A stretch of DNA of 64,000 nt from RGIG9608 sp045612365 (GTDB lineage: Bacteria > Bacteroidota > Bacteroidia > Bacteroidales > Paludibacteraceae). Below, one piece after another: positions 1 to 7,579 of this stretch. The translations under genes and the position numbers were made by a program. Position 1 is the first letter of the stretch. Each line of letters begins with the position of its first letter. The stretch is taken from positions 50,556 to 114,555 of the forward strand of contig JAZKYY010000019.1 of NCBI GenBank assembly GCA_045612365.1. The letters run 5' to 3'. Under the pieces are notes generated by a model. That model saw nothing but the letters and a program-made list of their open reading frames with translations, was not told the DNA's origin and ran no database searches.

Positions 1-685
1 TATTGATGCTGCAGAAGATGCTTCTAACTCTACAGCTGTAAGTACTACCATTGTTACACTTACTGAAGAAGGTTCTATCGATGAGTTCCGTGCGGGATAC
101 GATATGCCAGCTTCGTTGAGTTCTTCTTCAACTACAGTGCCTGAAATTTGGTCGCAAGCAGGTAGTTCGGCAATGATGTTCAACGACGTTAAGCGTGAAG
201 AAGAAGTTGTCATCCCAATGAGCATTCGCATCAAAGAGTCGGGAGAATATGCACTTCGTCTTACTCATACTAATGATTCTACTTCGCAAGTAGCTGTTCT
301 TGATAAAGAAACAGGCGCAAAAGTTGAATTGCAAAGCGATGGAGAAACAAGCACGTATTTGTTCCTTGCCGATGAAGGCGATTCTGACCGCTTTGATCTT
401 ATTATTTCTAAAGCACCAAAAATGGTTACTGATTTGGACTTTGTAGAAACGCTGCAAGGCGAACAAGCGGCCCAAGTATTTGTAAGAGGAGAGAACCTCT
501 GCTTGAAAAATATTCCTGCAGATTATAGTGTTTCGATTTGCGATGTTCTGGGTCGTGAGTACGTGAAGTCTCCTATTATCGATTCAGATATGACTCTTCC
601 GCTTCCTGCAATGAGAGGAGTGTATGTGGTGAATATATTAGACAAACAAAATATATCGGTTCAATCTGTTAAGGTAACAAAGTAA
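1..685 (+). CDS. C-terminal part of a secreted protein with T9SS type A-like sorting domain (5' partial)
   Basis: The frame is open from base 2, so only the last 228 or so residues of a longer gene are seen. The visible part has a beta-rich region ending in a roughly 75-residue C-terminal module: a short strand with N-L-C-L-K-N-I, then I-C-D-V-L-G-R, then G-V-Y-V-V-N-I and a final S-V-K-V-T-K. This is the usual layout of Bacteroidetes type IX secretion type A C-terminal domains, which direct proteins across the outer membrane and are cleaved there. The function of the passenger part cannot be told from this fragment. A Ser-rich exported protein follows 52 bp downstream on the same strand. Confidence 0.7.
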   Translation, partial: IDAAEDASNSTAVSTTIVTLTEEGSIDEFRAGYDMPASLSSSSTTVPEIWSQAGSSAMMFNDVKREEEVVIPMSIRIKESGEYALRLTHTNDSTSQVAVLDKETGAKVELQSDGETSTYLFLADEGDSDRFDLIISKAPKMVTDLDFVETLQGEQAAQVFVRGENLCLKNIPADYSVSICDVLGREYVKSPIIDSDMTLPLPAMRGVYVVNILDKQNISVQSVKVTK

Positions 686-737
686 AAAGGAGTAAAAAAA
701 AAGAGTTGATAGAGAGAACTTAAAGATTATTTGAGTT

Positions 738-1277
738 ATGAGTATAAAGAGTAAAAAGTTAGTGATTGTGGCGGTTGTTCTTATGTTGGGAGCAACGTGG
801 GGACAAGCGGTTAATTATAGTTTTGCAGAGTCTGGTTCTGCACAGCAAAGTGCGTCGAGTGTTGATTTTGATATAGACTTTTCGGATACAGGTGGTAGCG
901 TAACTTCTACTTCATCATCTTCGGAAGTGACGTTGTTATCATCTCAATCTGCAACTTCGACTCCTTCGATTCTTTCGGTTCAAAATGCAGAATCGAATTC
1001 CTATTCGGGAACTTCAGGTTCAGCACCATCTACTGCATTTTCTTTTTCAAGTGGTGGTTCTTCATCAGCAGATTCTGAGGTGAATGTGGTTTCAACTTCT
1101 GTGTCAGTTCCTTTTTCTGATTTAGAATTTGCAGGTGCAGGAGGTCCTGCTAAGTTGCCAGGAAGCGGAGGTCACGAAGAACCTTGGACCCCAATCTCCG
1201 ATGGACTTTTTGTTTTGCTTGCTTTTGCGTTGGGTTACGTAGGAGTTCTTCGTAGAAGACGTAGAAAAACTGAATAA
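738..1277 (+). CDS. Ser-rich exported protein with C-terminal membrane helix and basic tail
   Basis: This 179-residue protein begins with a signal peptide (basic start, hydrophobic core to about residue 24). A low-complexity Ser/Thr/Gly region fills about residues 30-120. The C-terminus has P-I-S-D-G-L, a hydrophobic helix of about 17 residues, and a terminal R-R-R-R-R-K cluster. Proline motif, helix and basic tail is the layout of LPXTG- and PEP-CTERM-type sorting signals, and similar P-x-x-D-G ends occur on secreted Bacteroidetes proteins. No catalytic domain is visible. A surface-anchored or processed small protein is the likely role, by inference. It lies just after a T9SS-type cargo gene and is followed by a strong terminator. 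Confidence 0.65.
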   Translation: MSIKSKKLVIVAVVLMLGATWGQAVNYSFAESGSAQQSASSVDFDIDFSDTGGSVTSTSSSSEVTLLSSQSATSTPSILSVQNAESNSYSGTSGSAPSTAFSFSSGGSSSADSEVNVVSTSVSVPFSDLEFAGAGGPAKLPGSGGHEEPWTPISDGLFVLLAFALGYVGVLRRRRRKTE

Positions 1278-1296
1278 GTAAGAAAAATCTCAATAA

Positions 1297-1334
1297 TAGA
1301 AAAAGCGATATGTTATGACATATCGCTTTTTCTA
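1297..1334. terminator. Strong intrinsic terminator hairpin
   Basis: A perfect 17-bp stem (1297-1313 with 1318-1334) closes on a 4-nt TATG loop and is followed by a T run. It separates the convergent Ser-rich protein gene and the U32 peptidase gene, and can serve both strands because the stem is flanked by A and T tracts. Confidence 0.9.
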
Positions 1335-1351
1335 TTTTTTTGATAATTCTT

Positions 1352-2605
1352 TTATTGAAAATGCTTTTGTTCGGCTTTTACCACTTTGAAAAGTTTGTCG
1401 TTGCGTCGGACCACAGAATTGGTTTTTATGGAGAAATAGACTCCTTTTTCTGCCTTCTCAACTGGCTTCAGGTCTACGCGAATTTCTTTTGCAACGTCTT
1501 CATATGCACCTGTGGTTTCTCCAGTAACTAAAATTTCATCGCCTACACTAAGGTCTTGCGCTTCGAGCAAAAATTCTGCTACACCGATTTTTGAGAAATA
1601 GTTGGTGCACCGCCCAATGTATATTTTTCGTTTTGTAGCTGAAGAACCATAGTTTCTGCTCCATTCTCCAAGACGTTGCCCAAGATAATATCCATCCCAA
1701 AATCCACGATTGAAGACTGTCTTTAATCGTGTGTCCCAAAGAGCGATTTTTTCGTCTGTAAATGAGTTGGAGTTGTATGCTTCAATAGCTTCTTTGTAGC
1801 ACTCAACAACGGTTTTTACATATTCGGCACTTCTTGCGCGTCCCTCTATTTTGAAAACTCTCACGCCAGCATCAAGCATTTTGTTGATGAAATGGATGGT
1901 TTTCAAATCTTTTGGCGACATGATGTATTGATTCTCAATGTCAAGTTCTATGTCGCTGTCTTTATCCTTTACGGTGTATCCACGTCGGCATATTTGCATA
2001 CAAGCACCGCGATTGGCAGAAGCGTTGTGATGATGTAAACTTAGATAACATTTACCCGAAACAGCCATACACAAAGCTCCATGACAGAACATCTCTATAC
2101 GGACAAGTTTTCCGTTTCTTCCACAAATGTTTTCTTCTACAATATGTCGGTATATTTCTGCCACTTGTTCGAGGTTTAATTCACGTGCCAAGACAACTAC
2201 ATCGGCAAATTGGGCATAGAATTTGAGCGCTTCTACGTTGGCAATGTTTAGCTGTGTGCTGAGGTGAACTTCTACACCTTGAGAGCATGCGTAAGTCATC
2301 ACAGCAACATCTGCAGCAATGATAGCCGAAACGCCTGCTTTTTTTGCCTCGTCCACAATTTCACGCATCAACTCCAAGTCCTCGCCATAAATCACCGTGT
2401 TTATGGTGAGGTAAGTTTTTATGTTGTTTTCTTGGCAGAGTAAAACTATTTTATGTAAATCGTCGGTACTGAAGTTGTTTGACGATCGACTACGCATATT
2501 TAACTTTTCAATGCCAAAATAAACCGAATTGGCTCCTGCTTGAATAGCAGCACTCAAACTCTCCCACGACCCAACTGGAGCCATTATTTCGTAATCTGTA
2601 ACCAT
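1352..2605 (-). CDS. U32 family peptidase / tRNA hydroxylation protein P-like
   Basis: The 417-residue protein has the U32 TIM-barrel start (A-P-V-G-S-W-E near residue 10, A-G-A-N-S-V-Y-F-G) and the family Cys/His cluster around residues 175-205 (C-H-G-A-L-C, S-G-K-C-Y-L-S, R-G-A-C-M-Q-I-C). The later K-I-E-G-R-A-R-S segment is also typical. Relatives were first called collagenase-like peptidases; E. coli TrhP and RlhA act in prephenate-dependent hydroxylation of tRNA or rRNA, so an RNA-modification role is more likely than proteolysis. The length fits the shorter TrhP-type proteins. It is the last gene of the rpoN operon, one base after the patatin stop. Confidence 0.85.
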   Translation of the reverse strand: MVTDYEIMAPVGSWESLSAAIQAGANSVYFGIEKLNMRSRSSNNFSTDDLHKIVLLCQENNIKTYLTINTVIYGEDLELMREIVDEAKKAGVSAIIAADVAVMTYACSQGVEVHLSTQLNIANVEALKFYAQFADVVVLARELNLEQVAEIYRHIVEENICGRNGKLVRIEMFCHGALCMAVSGKCYLSLHHHNASANRGACMQICRRGYTVKDKDSDIELDIENQYIMSPKDLKTIHFINKMLDAGVRVFKIEGRARSAEYVKTVVECYKEAIEAYNSNSFTDEKIALWDTRLKTVFNRGFWDGYYLGQRLGEWSRNYGSSATKRKIYIGRCTNYFSKIGVAEFLLEAQDLSVGDEILVTGETTGAYEDVAKEIRVDLKPVEKAEKGVYFSIKTNSVVRRNDKLFKVVKAEQKHFQ

Positions 2606-2606
2606 T

Positions 2607-3371
2607 TTAATTTTTATCTTTTTTAGTTTCTAATAATTCTTTTGCTGTTTTGTATCCGAGCGAGAATATCTCTTTTGATTTCTCGGTTTCGAATGTGTCG
2701 AAGTGTGCCATATCTGGCGGTTCAATCAAAAAATCGCATAATTCCTTGTCGTGGACGATATTTGCTTTGAACATAAAGTGATAAGATCTGGCTGCTACGT
2801 TGATGATGGAGAGTTTATAGTCATTTGCTACTAGCGGACTAGCATTTATCCCAATCAAATAGTCGCAATCATTGCGAATGGTACTCACAGGAAAGTTCTT
2901 GAAAACACCTCCGTCTACATAATTCGTGTTGTTAATTTTTCTGGGATGAAATAGCACAGGAACACTACAGGATGCAGCAATACAGTCAACCAAGTTGCCT
3001 GATGTAAAAGTTTCGCTTCGTCCGTTGTCTAAGTCGGTAGCCACTATGCGAAGAGGAATTGGAAGATTTTCTAATCTTTTTGTTCGCAGGTACTTTCTTA
3101 AGAAATCTACAAAAGGATCAATGCTAAAGAATCCTTTTGTGGGAATCCCAATTTTTGTCCATTGCCGGAAGTTTACATCGGAAAAAAGTTCCCCAATTTG
3201 GTCGGGAGAATATCCATCGGAATAAAATGCTCCAACAATGCTACCTGCACTCACTCCTGACAGAATATTTGGTTTAAGATTATGCTCTTCAAGGGCTTTT
3301 AGTACGCCTGCATGGCAAACGCCTTTTATGCCTCCTCCACTCATTGCTATTCCTATACTCAGTTTGCTCAT
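2607..3371 (-). CDS. Patatin-like phospholipase
   Basis: I start the gene at the ATG at 3371 (254 residues), because the upstream extension in the same frame has no family homology and overlaps the previous gene. The glycine-rich oxyanion stretch S-G-G-G-I-K-G is at 11-17, the nucleophile elbow G-V-S-A-G (Ser41) at 39-43, and the second member of the Ser-Asp dyad is Asp153 in V-D-G-G. This is a complete RssA-like bacterial patatin, expected to be a cytoplasmic or membrane-associated serine acyl hydrolase. Its start overlaps the stop of the upstream PAP2-like gene (ATGA), so the two are probably translationally coupled, possibly linking two lipid-metabolism steps. Confidence 0.9.
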   Translation of the reverse strand: MSKLSIGIAMSGGGIKGVCHAGVLKALEEHNLKPNILSGVSAGSIVGAFYSDGYSPDQIGELFSDVNFRQWTKIGIPTKGFFSIDPFVDFLRKYLRTKRLENLPIPLRIVATDLDNGRSETFTSGNLVDCIAASCSVPVLFHPRKINNTNYVDGGVFKNFPVSTIRNDCDYLIGINASPLVANDYKLSIINVAARSYHFMFKANIVHDKELCDFLIEPPDMAHFDTFETEKSKEIFSLGYKTAKELLETKKDKN

Positions 3372-3979
3372 ACAAAAATTAGGTTTGAAAGAAATATACA
3401 AAAAAATCCTAACAAAAATCCACAAAGGGTTTGACCTAAAGTGTGTTCTTTAAGTACAATGCGAGCATAAGCAAGTACTCCTGACAGAAGTATGACAATT
3501 ATAAATATGTTCATGGTATTTACGTTTAACCACAAACTTGTTCCAAAAATTGTGCCGCAAAGACCTCCTATTCCTGTAAGATGTGCGCTGATTTTCCACC
3601 CAAAAGATATCAATGTTAAGAAAAGAATGGAAAACGCGCTTCCGATAAGAAGCATTGGGATAAAGGATGGCGTTAAACCAAAAGTGATAAGTAGAACTGC
3701 ACATAGCATATAACAAAAAAAAACACACAAGAAAGGAATTGTTCTTTCTTTTTTGTTTGATATGTTGAAGTTGGAAATTTTCTTCTTTTTGTGAAGAAAA
3801 AAAATAATGAGTGCAGGAAGCAGTAGGGTAAATATGAATAAAACAATTAAAGTAACTGCTTTTTCCTGAGTTGAAAAAAGTAGTTTTAGACTAGAATTAA
3901 AAAGAATCAATAGTCCGTAAGTGGTCATGTAAAAGGGATGTAAAATTCTCGAAACAAATTCGGCAAAGTGTTTTTCCAT
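3368..3979 (-). CDS. PAP2-like integral membrane phosphatase family protein
   Basis: About 203 residues with six or so hydrophobic segments. Three short motifs resemble the PAP2/acid phosphatase signature: K-K-E-R-T-I-P near residue 80, S-A-H-L-T-G near 130 and A-R-x5-H near 170. The last motif has Gln where PAP2 enzymes normally have Asp, so activity is not certain. A TTG at 3988 overlaps the rpoN stop and could be the start, but the ATG at 3979 is preferred. Likely substrates are membrane lipid phosphates such as undecaprenyl or phosphatidyl phosphates, by inference. It lies between rpoN and the patatin gene in one operon. Confidence 0.65.
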   Translation of the reverse strand: MEKHFAEFVSRILHPFYMTTYGLLILFNSSLKLLFSTQEKAVTLIVLFIFTLLLPALIIFFLHKKKKISNFNISNKKERTIPFLCVFFCYMLCAVLLITFGLTPSFIPMLLIGSAFSILFLTLISFGWKISAHLTGIGGLCGTIFGTSLWLNVNTMNIFIIVILLSGVLAYARIVLKEHTLGQTLCGFLLGFFCIFLSNLIFV

Positions 3980-3984
3980 TGTGG

Positions 3985-5445
3985 TCAAATTTTTTTGCGA
4001 AGACGTGCGATAGGAATCCCAAGTTTTTCGCGGTATTTTGCGATTGTTCGTCGAGCAACGATGTATCCTTTTTCGTGTAACTTTTCTTTGAGTTTATCGT
4101 CTGTTATCGGGTTATGTTTGTCTTCTTCTTCTATGCTTTCTTGTAAAATGCTCATAATTTCTTTGTTGGAGATTTCTGCGCCGTCTTCGGTTCTCATTGT
4201 TTCGGAAAAGAAGTATTTTAGCGGGAAAACGCCAAATTCGGTTTGAACGTATTTGCTATTGCTTACACGCGAAATGGTGGACATATCAAAACCTGAAATG
4301 TCAGCAATGTCTTTCAATATCATAGGTTTTAAGTCCGACTCGTTTCCAGATAAGAAAAACTGTTGTTGATATTTTACTATTGCTTTCATTGTGCTTATCA
4401 AGGTCGCATTTCGTTGCTTGATAGAGTCGATGAACCACTTTGCTGCATCAATTTTTTGTTTGGCAAAAGAAACTGCGTTCTTCATTTCGTTTGTCTGATT
4501 CTTTTTGTTGCCTGCAAAATCTTGAATCATGTTAGAATAAACGTTGCTTACACGTAGGTCTGGAATGTTTTGATTGTTAAGTATTATTTGCAATCGCCCA
4601 TTTTCGTTGTATACAGCAAAATCGGGAATTATTGTTTGTGATCCACTGTCTTCGCCACTATTCCAGGAATTTCCTGGCTTAGGATTCAATTTGAGAATTT
4701 CGTCAATGGCTTTGCTAAGCGTTTCGTTTGAAAGGTTAAGCCTTTTCGCAATCTTGCCATATTGTTTTTTTGTGAACTCATCAAAGAATCTTTCAATAAT
4801 TGTTTGAGCAAGTTGTTGTTGTTCGGTTTTGTTTCGTTGCTTGATTTGTAGAAGCAAGCATTCTTGTAACGTTTGTGCGCCTACTCCAGCAGGATCAAAA
4901 CTTTGTACAATGTCAAGAGCATTGAGCATCTCTTTCTCGCTTATCAAAGTTCCAAACTGAAAAGCTAAATCGTCAATCATCGAATCAACAGTTCTTCTCA
5001 AGTAGCCTTCGTCATCAATATTTCCGATGATATATTCTGCCAAAGATTTTGTTTTACTATCAAAGATTTGAACATTTAATTGGTCAAGCAAATGCTCGCG
5101 AAAGGTGTCTTTTGCAGCAAACGGAATGTCCTCATGTTTGTCATCACGAGAGTGATTGTTGGCGTAAAGTTTATAGTCGGGAGTATCGTCATCGTCTCCG
5201 ATGTAATCGTCCCAATTAAAATCTTCAACAGCTTCTGGACTTTCACTTGAACCATCGTCTTGAAAATCGTCAGTAACGTCCTCGTCAGAAGTTTCTTTCC
5301 CTTCTTCTAGTGCAGGATTTTCTTCTAGTTCTTGCCGGATACGTTCCTCTAACTCAAGCGTAGGTATTTCAAGCATCTTTATCACCTGAATTTGTTGTGG
5401 CGATAACTTCTGCTGCAATTTTTGTTGAAGTTGTTGTTTGAGCAT
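3985..5445 (-). CDS. rpoN: RNA polymerase sigma-54 factor
   Basis: The 486-residue protein has all three sigma-54 regions: a Gln-rich N-terminal activator-binding segment (repeated L-Q-Q-K-L and Q-I-Q-V-I-K-M-L), an acidic linker (about 50-95), the core-binding domain, and a C-terminal DNA-binding domain ending in the RpoN box A-R-R-T-I-A-K-Y-R-E about 20 residues from the end. It directs RNA polymerase to -24/-12 promoters and needs an AAA+ activator; one such activator is encoded at 53.9-55.0 kb. It is first in an operon with PAP2-like, patatin and U32 genes, and is divergent from pdxA with a well-formed promoter between them. Confidence 0.97.
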   Translation of the reverse strand: MLKQQLQQKLQQKLSPQQIQVIKMLEIPTLELEERIRQELEENPALEEGKETSDEDVTDDFQDDGSSESPEAVEDFNWDDYIGDDDDTPDYKLYANNHSRDDKHEDIPFAAKDTFREHLLDQLNVQIFDSKTKSLAEYIIGNIDDEGYLRRTVDSMIDDLAFQFGTLISEKEMLNALDIVQSFDPAGVGAQTLQECLLLQIKQRNKTEQQQLAQTIIERFFDEFTKKQYGKIAKRLNLSNETLSKAIDEILKLNPKPGNSWNSGEDSGSQTIIPDFAVYNENGRLQIILNNQNIPDLRVSNVYSNMIQDFAGNKKNQTNEMKNAVSFAKQKIDAAKWFIDSIKQRNATLISTMKAIVKYQQQFFLSGNESDLKPMILKDIADISGFDMSTISRVSNSKYVQTEFGVFPLKYFFSETMRTEDGAEISNKEIMSILQESIEEEDKHNPITDDKLKEKLHEKGYIVARRTIAKYREKLGIPIARLRKKI

Positions 5446-5468
5446 ATAGAATTTCTATAAAAAACACA

Positions 5469-5498
5469 CAAAAGTATGAAAAAATTGCAACCAACAAA
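5469..5498 (-). promoter_or_regulatory. Bacteroidetes-type promoter for rpoN
   Basis: On the minus strand a TTTG box (5498-5495) is followed after 18 nt by TACTTTTG (5476-5469), matching the TTTG/TAnnTTTG consensus of the Bacteroidetes primary sigma factor. It lies about 25 bp before the rpoN ATG. Confidence 0.6.
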
Positions 5499-5524
5499 AG
5501 AATCTTTTTTCCTCTTTCTATTCG

Positions 5525-5554
5525 TTTGTAACTCATCAGTAATCACTATTTTTG
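5525..5554 (+). promoter_or_regulatory. Bacteroidetes-type promoter for pdxA
   Basis: TTTG at 5525-5528 and TATTTTTG at 5547-5554 are separated by 18 nt, about 20 bp before the pdxA ATG. It is back to back with the rpoN promoter. Confidence 0.6.
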
Positions 5555-5575
5555 CATATCAAAAAATAGTAAATC

Positions 5576-6604
5576 ATGAGTTTGATAAAAGTAGGTATTT
5601 CGCATGGAGATATCAATGGAATAAGTTACGAGGTAATTCTTAAGACCTTGTCGGACAATAGAATATTTGATATTTGTATTCCCATTCTTTACGGTTCGTC
5701 AAAAACTATTGCATATTATCGTAAGAGTTTGGAATTGGAAGGTGAGATTTTTGTTAATGTGATTAAATCGGCTTCGGAAGCTATGCCAAAGCGCATCAAT
5801 GTAATTAATTGCGTTTCTGATGAGTTGAAGGTGGAAATGGGTGTGGCGTCAAAAGAGGCAGGAGATGCTGCTTTCTTTGCATTGGAACGTGCAACAGACG
5901 ATCTTAAAAATAATGAAATAGATACATTGCTAACAGCTCCTATAAATAAGGATACTATTCAGTCGGAGAAATTTAATTTTCCAGGTCATACGGAGTATTT
6001 GGAACAGAAGTTTGGCGTGCAAGATTCACTGATGTTCTTTGTTAGTGATTCTTTGAAAATAGCGTTGGTAACAAATCATCTTCCTGTTAGCAAAATTGCA
6101 GAAAATGTAACTCAAGAAAAGATTGTACGCAAGTTGCAATTGCTCAATGAATCTTTGAAAAAAGATTTTATGATTGTGAAACCTCGTATTGCAGTGTTGG
6201 CTCTTAATCCTCATGCTGGAGATAATGGTTTGCTTGGTGAGGAGGAACAGACTGTAATCATTCCTGCGATGAAAACTGTTCAGCAAGAACATAAAATATT
6301 TTGCGCAGGACCTTTTGCTGCAGATGGATTTTTTGGATCAAGTGCAATACAATCTTACGATGCAGTTTTGGCCATGTACCACGATCAAGCATTGGCTCCA
6401 TTCAAAGCTTTGCAAATGGATTATGGTGTGAATTTTACGGCAGGTTTACCTATAGTGCGTACTTCGCCAACTCATGGAACAGCGTATGATAAAGTCGGAA
6501 AAAATTCTTCGAACGAAAACTCTTTTCGACAAGCGCTTTACAAAGCGATTGACATTTATAAAACTCGCAAGCGTTACAAAGAATATAGTGCTAATCCATT
6601 GTAA
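5576..6604 (+). CDS. pdxA: 4-hydroxythreonine-4-phosphate dehydrogenase
   Basis: At 342 residues the protein has normal family length. It has the N-terminal H-G-D-I-N-G-I motif (Bacteroidetes form of G-D-P-x-G-I-G), the metal-site region P-G-H-T-E-Y-L around residue 140, N-P-H-A-G-D-N-G near 210, M-Y-H-D-Q near 270 and T-S-P-T-H-G-T-A near 305. These supply the His residues of the divalent metal site. PdxA oxidises and decarboxylates 4-phosphohydroxythreonine in the DXP-dependent vitamin B6 pathway. It begins a plus-strand run with the pseudouridine synthase (11 bp gap) and ahcY. Confidence 0.95.
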   Translation: MSLIKVGISHGDINGISYEVILKTLSDNRIFDICIPILYGSSKTIAYYRKSLELEGEIFVNVIKSASEAMPKRINVINCVSDELKVEMGVASKEAGDAAFFALERATDDLKNNEIDTLLTAPINKDTIQSEKFNFPGHTEYLEQKFGVQDSLMFFVSDSLKIALVTNHLPVSKIAENVTQEKIVRKLQLLNESLKKDFMIVKPRIAVLALNPHAGDNGLLGEEEQTVIIPAMKTVQQEHKIFCAGPFAADGFFGSSAIQSYDAVLAMYHDQALAPFKALQMDYGVNFTAGLPIVRTSPTHGTAYDKVGKNSSNENSFRQALYKAIDIYKTRKRYKEYSANPL

Positions 6605-6615
6605 CAAGAATAGAT

Positions 6616-7548
6616 ATGAGAACAGAAAAAAGACAAATAAATTCACGAAAAGAAAAAGATTTTTCGTTTAAAAAGAAAACTGATTCAACCTCATTCGGTG
6701 CAAGAGGAAGTAGAAGAAGAGAAAAATCTTCTCCTTCATCTTTCCGAAAAAGAGAGGTTCAGAATGAAAATAGCAAGTACAGCAAGAAAAAGCAATTAGA
6801 GTATAAAAAGAGAAATACGGATCCTGCAGCACCAGTTCGTTTGAATAAATTTCTTGCTAACGCCGGAATTTGCTCTCGTCGCGATGCAGATGTTTACATT
6901 GCTTCTGGTGTAGTGAGCGTAAATGGAGAGATTGTAACTTCGTTGGGGACAAAAGTTTTTCCATACAAAGACAAGGTGTTGTTTCACGATCAGGCTGTGC
7001 AAGCAGAGAAAAAAGTGTACATTTTGTTGAATAAACCAAAAGATTGTGTGACAACGGTTGAAGATGCTCACGCAAAGTTTACGGTGTTGGATTTGGTGCG
7101 GGATGCCTGTACCGAACGAATTTATCCAGTAGGAAGATTGGATAAAAATACTACGGGAGTCCTTTTGCTTACAAATGATGGAGAACTGACAAAAATTCTT
7201 ACTCATCCAAAGTTTGATAAAAAGAAGATATATCAAGTTACGCTTGATAAGAATGTCTCTATCGGAGATTTGGAGAAAATAGCAAATGGCCTTATTCTTG
7301 AAGATGGAGAAATTCATGCCGATGAAATTGCTTATGTTGATGAAAATGATAAAAAAACAATTGGTATTGAGATTCATTCAGGCAGAAATCGGATTGTGAG
7401 ACGAATTTTTGAACATCTTGGATATAAAGTAATGAAACTTGATCGTGTGTTTTTTGCGGGATTGACCAAGAAGAATTTGCCAAGAGGTCGTTGGCGTTTT
7501 CTTTCGGAAAAGGAAATCAATTTGTTGCGAATGAAAGCTTTTGAATAA
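6616..7548 (+). CDS. rRNA/tRNA pseudouridine synthase, RsuA/RluB/RluF family
   Basis: The 310-residue protein has a Lys/Arg-rich, low-complexity N-terminus (about 1-70). An S4 RNA-binding domain follows (R-L-N-K-F-L-A-N-A-G-I-C-S-R-R-D-A), then the catalytic domain with G-R-L-D-K-N-T-T-G-V-L-L-L-T-N-D-G, where the Asp is the nucleophile. The late segment N-R-I-V-R-R-I-F-E-H-L-G-Y is also family-typical. It isomerises uridine in ribosomal RNA; which member (RluB or RluF type) cannot be fixed from sequence reading. The basic extension is common in Bacteroidetes members and probably binds RNA. Confidence 0.93.
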   Translation: MRTEKRQINSRKEKDFSFKKKTDSTSFGARGSRRREKSSPSSFRKREVQNENSKYSKKKQLEYKKRNTDPAAPVRLNKFLANAGICSRRDADVYIASGVVSVNGEIVTSLGTKVFPYKDKVLFHDQAVQAEKKVYILLNKPKDCVTTVEDAHAKFTVLDLVRDACTERIYPVGRLDKNTTGVLLLTNDGELTKILTHPKFDKKKIYQVTLDKNVSIGDLEKIANGLILEDGEIHADEIAYVDENDKKTIGIEIHSGRNRIVRRIFEHLGYKVMKLDRVFFAGLTKKNLPRGRWRFLSEKEINLLRMKAFE

Positions 7549-7579
7549 AATTTTAGTAAAAAATATAAATGTAGAACAA

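Noticed and set aside
6796..7377. 193-codon minus-strand frame inside the pseudouridine synthase gene
   Set aside because: It lies opposite a clear S4/pseudouridine synthase gene, and its product is rich in rare Cys/Asn/Phe runs with no recognisable domain.
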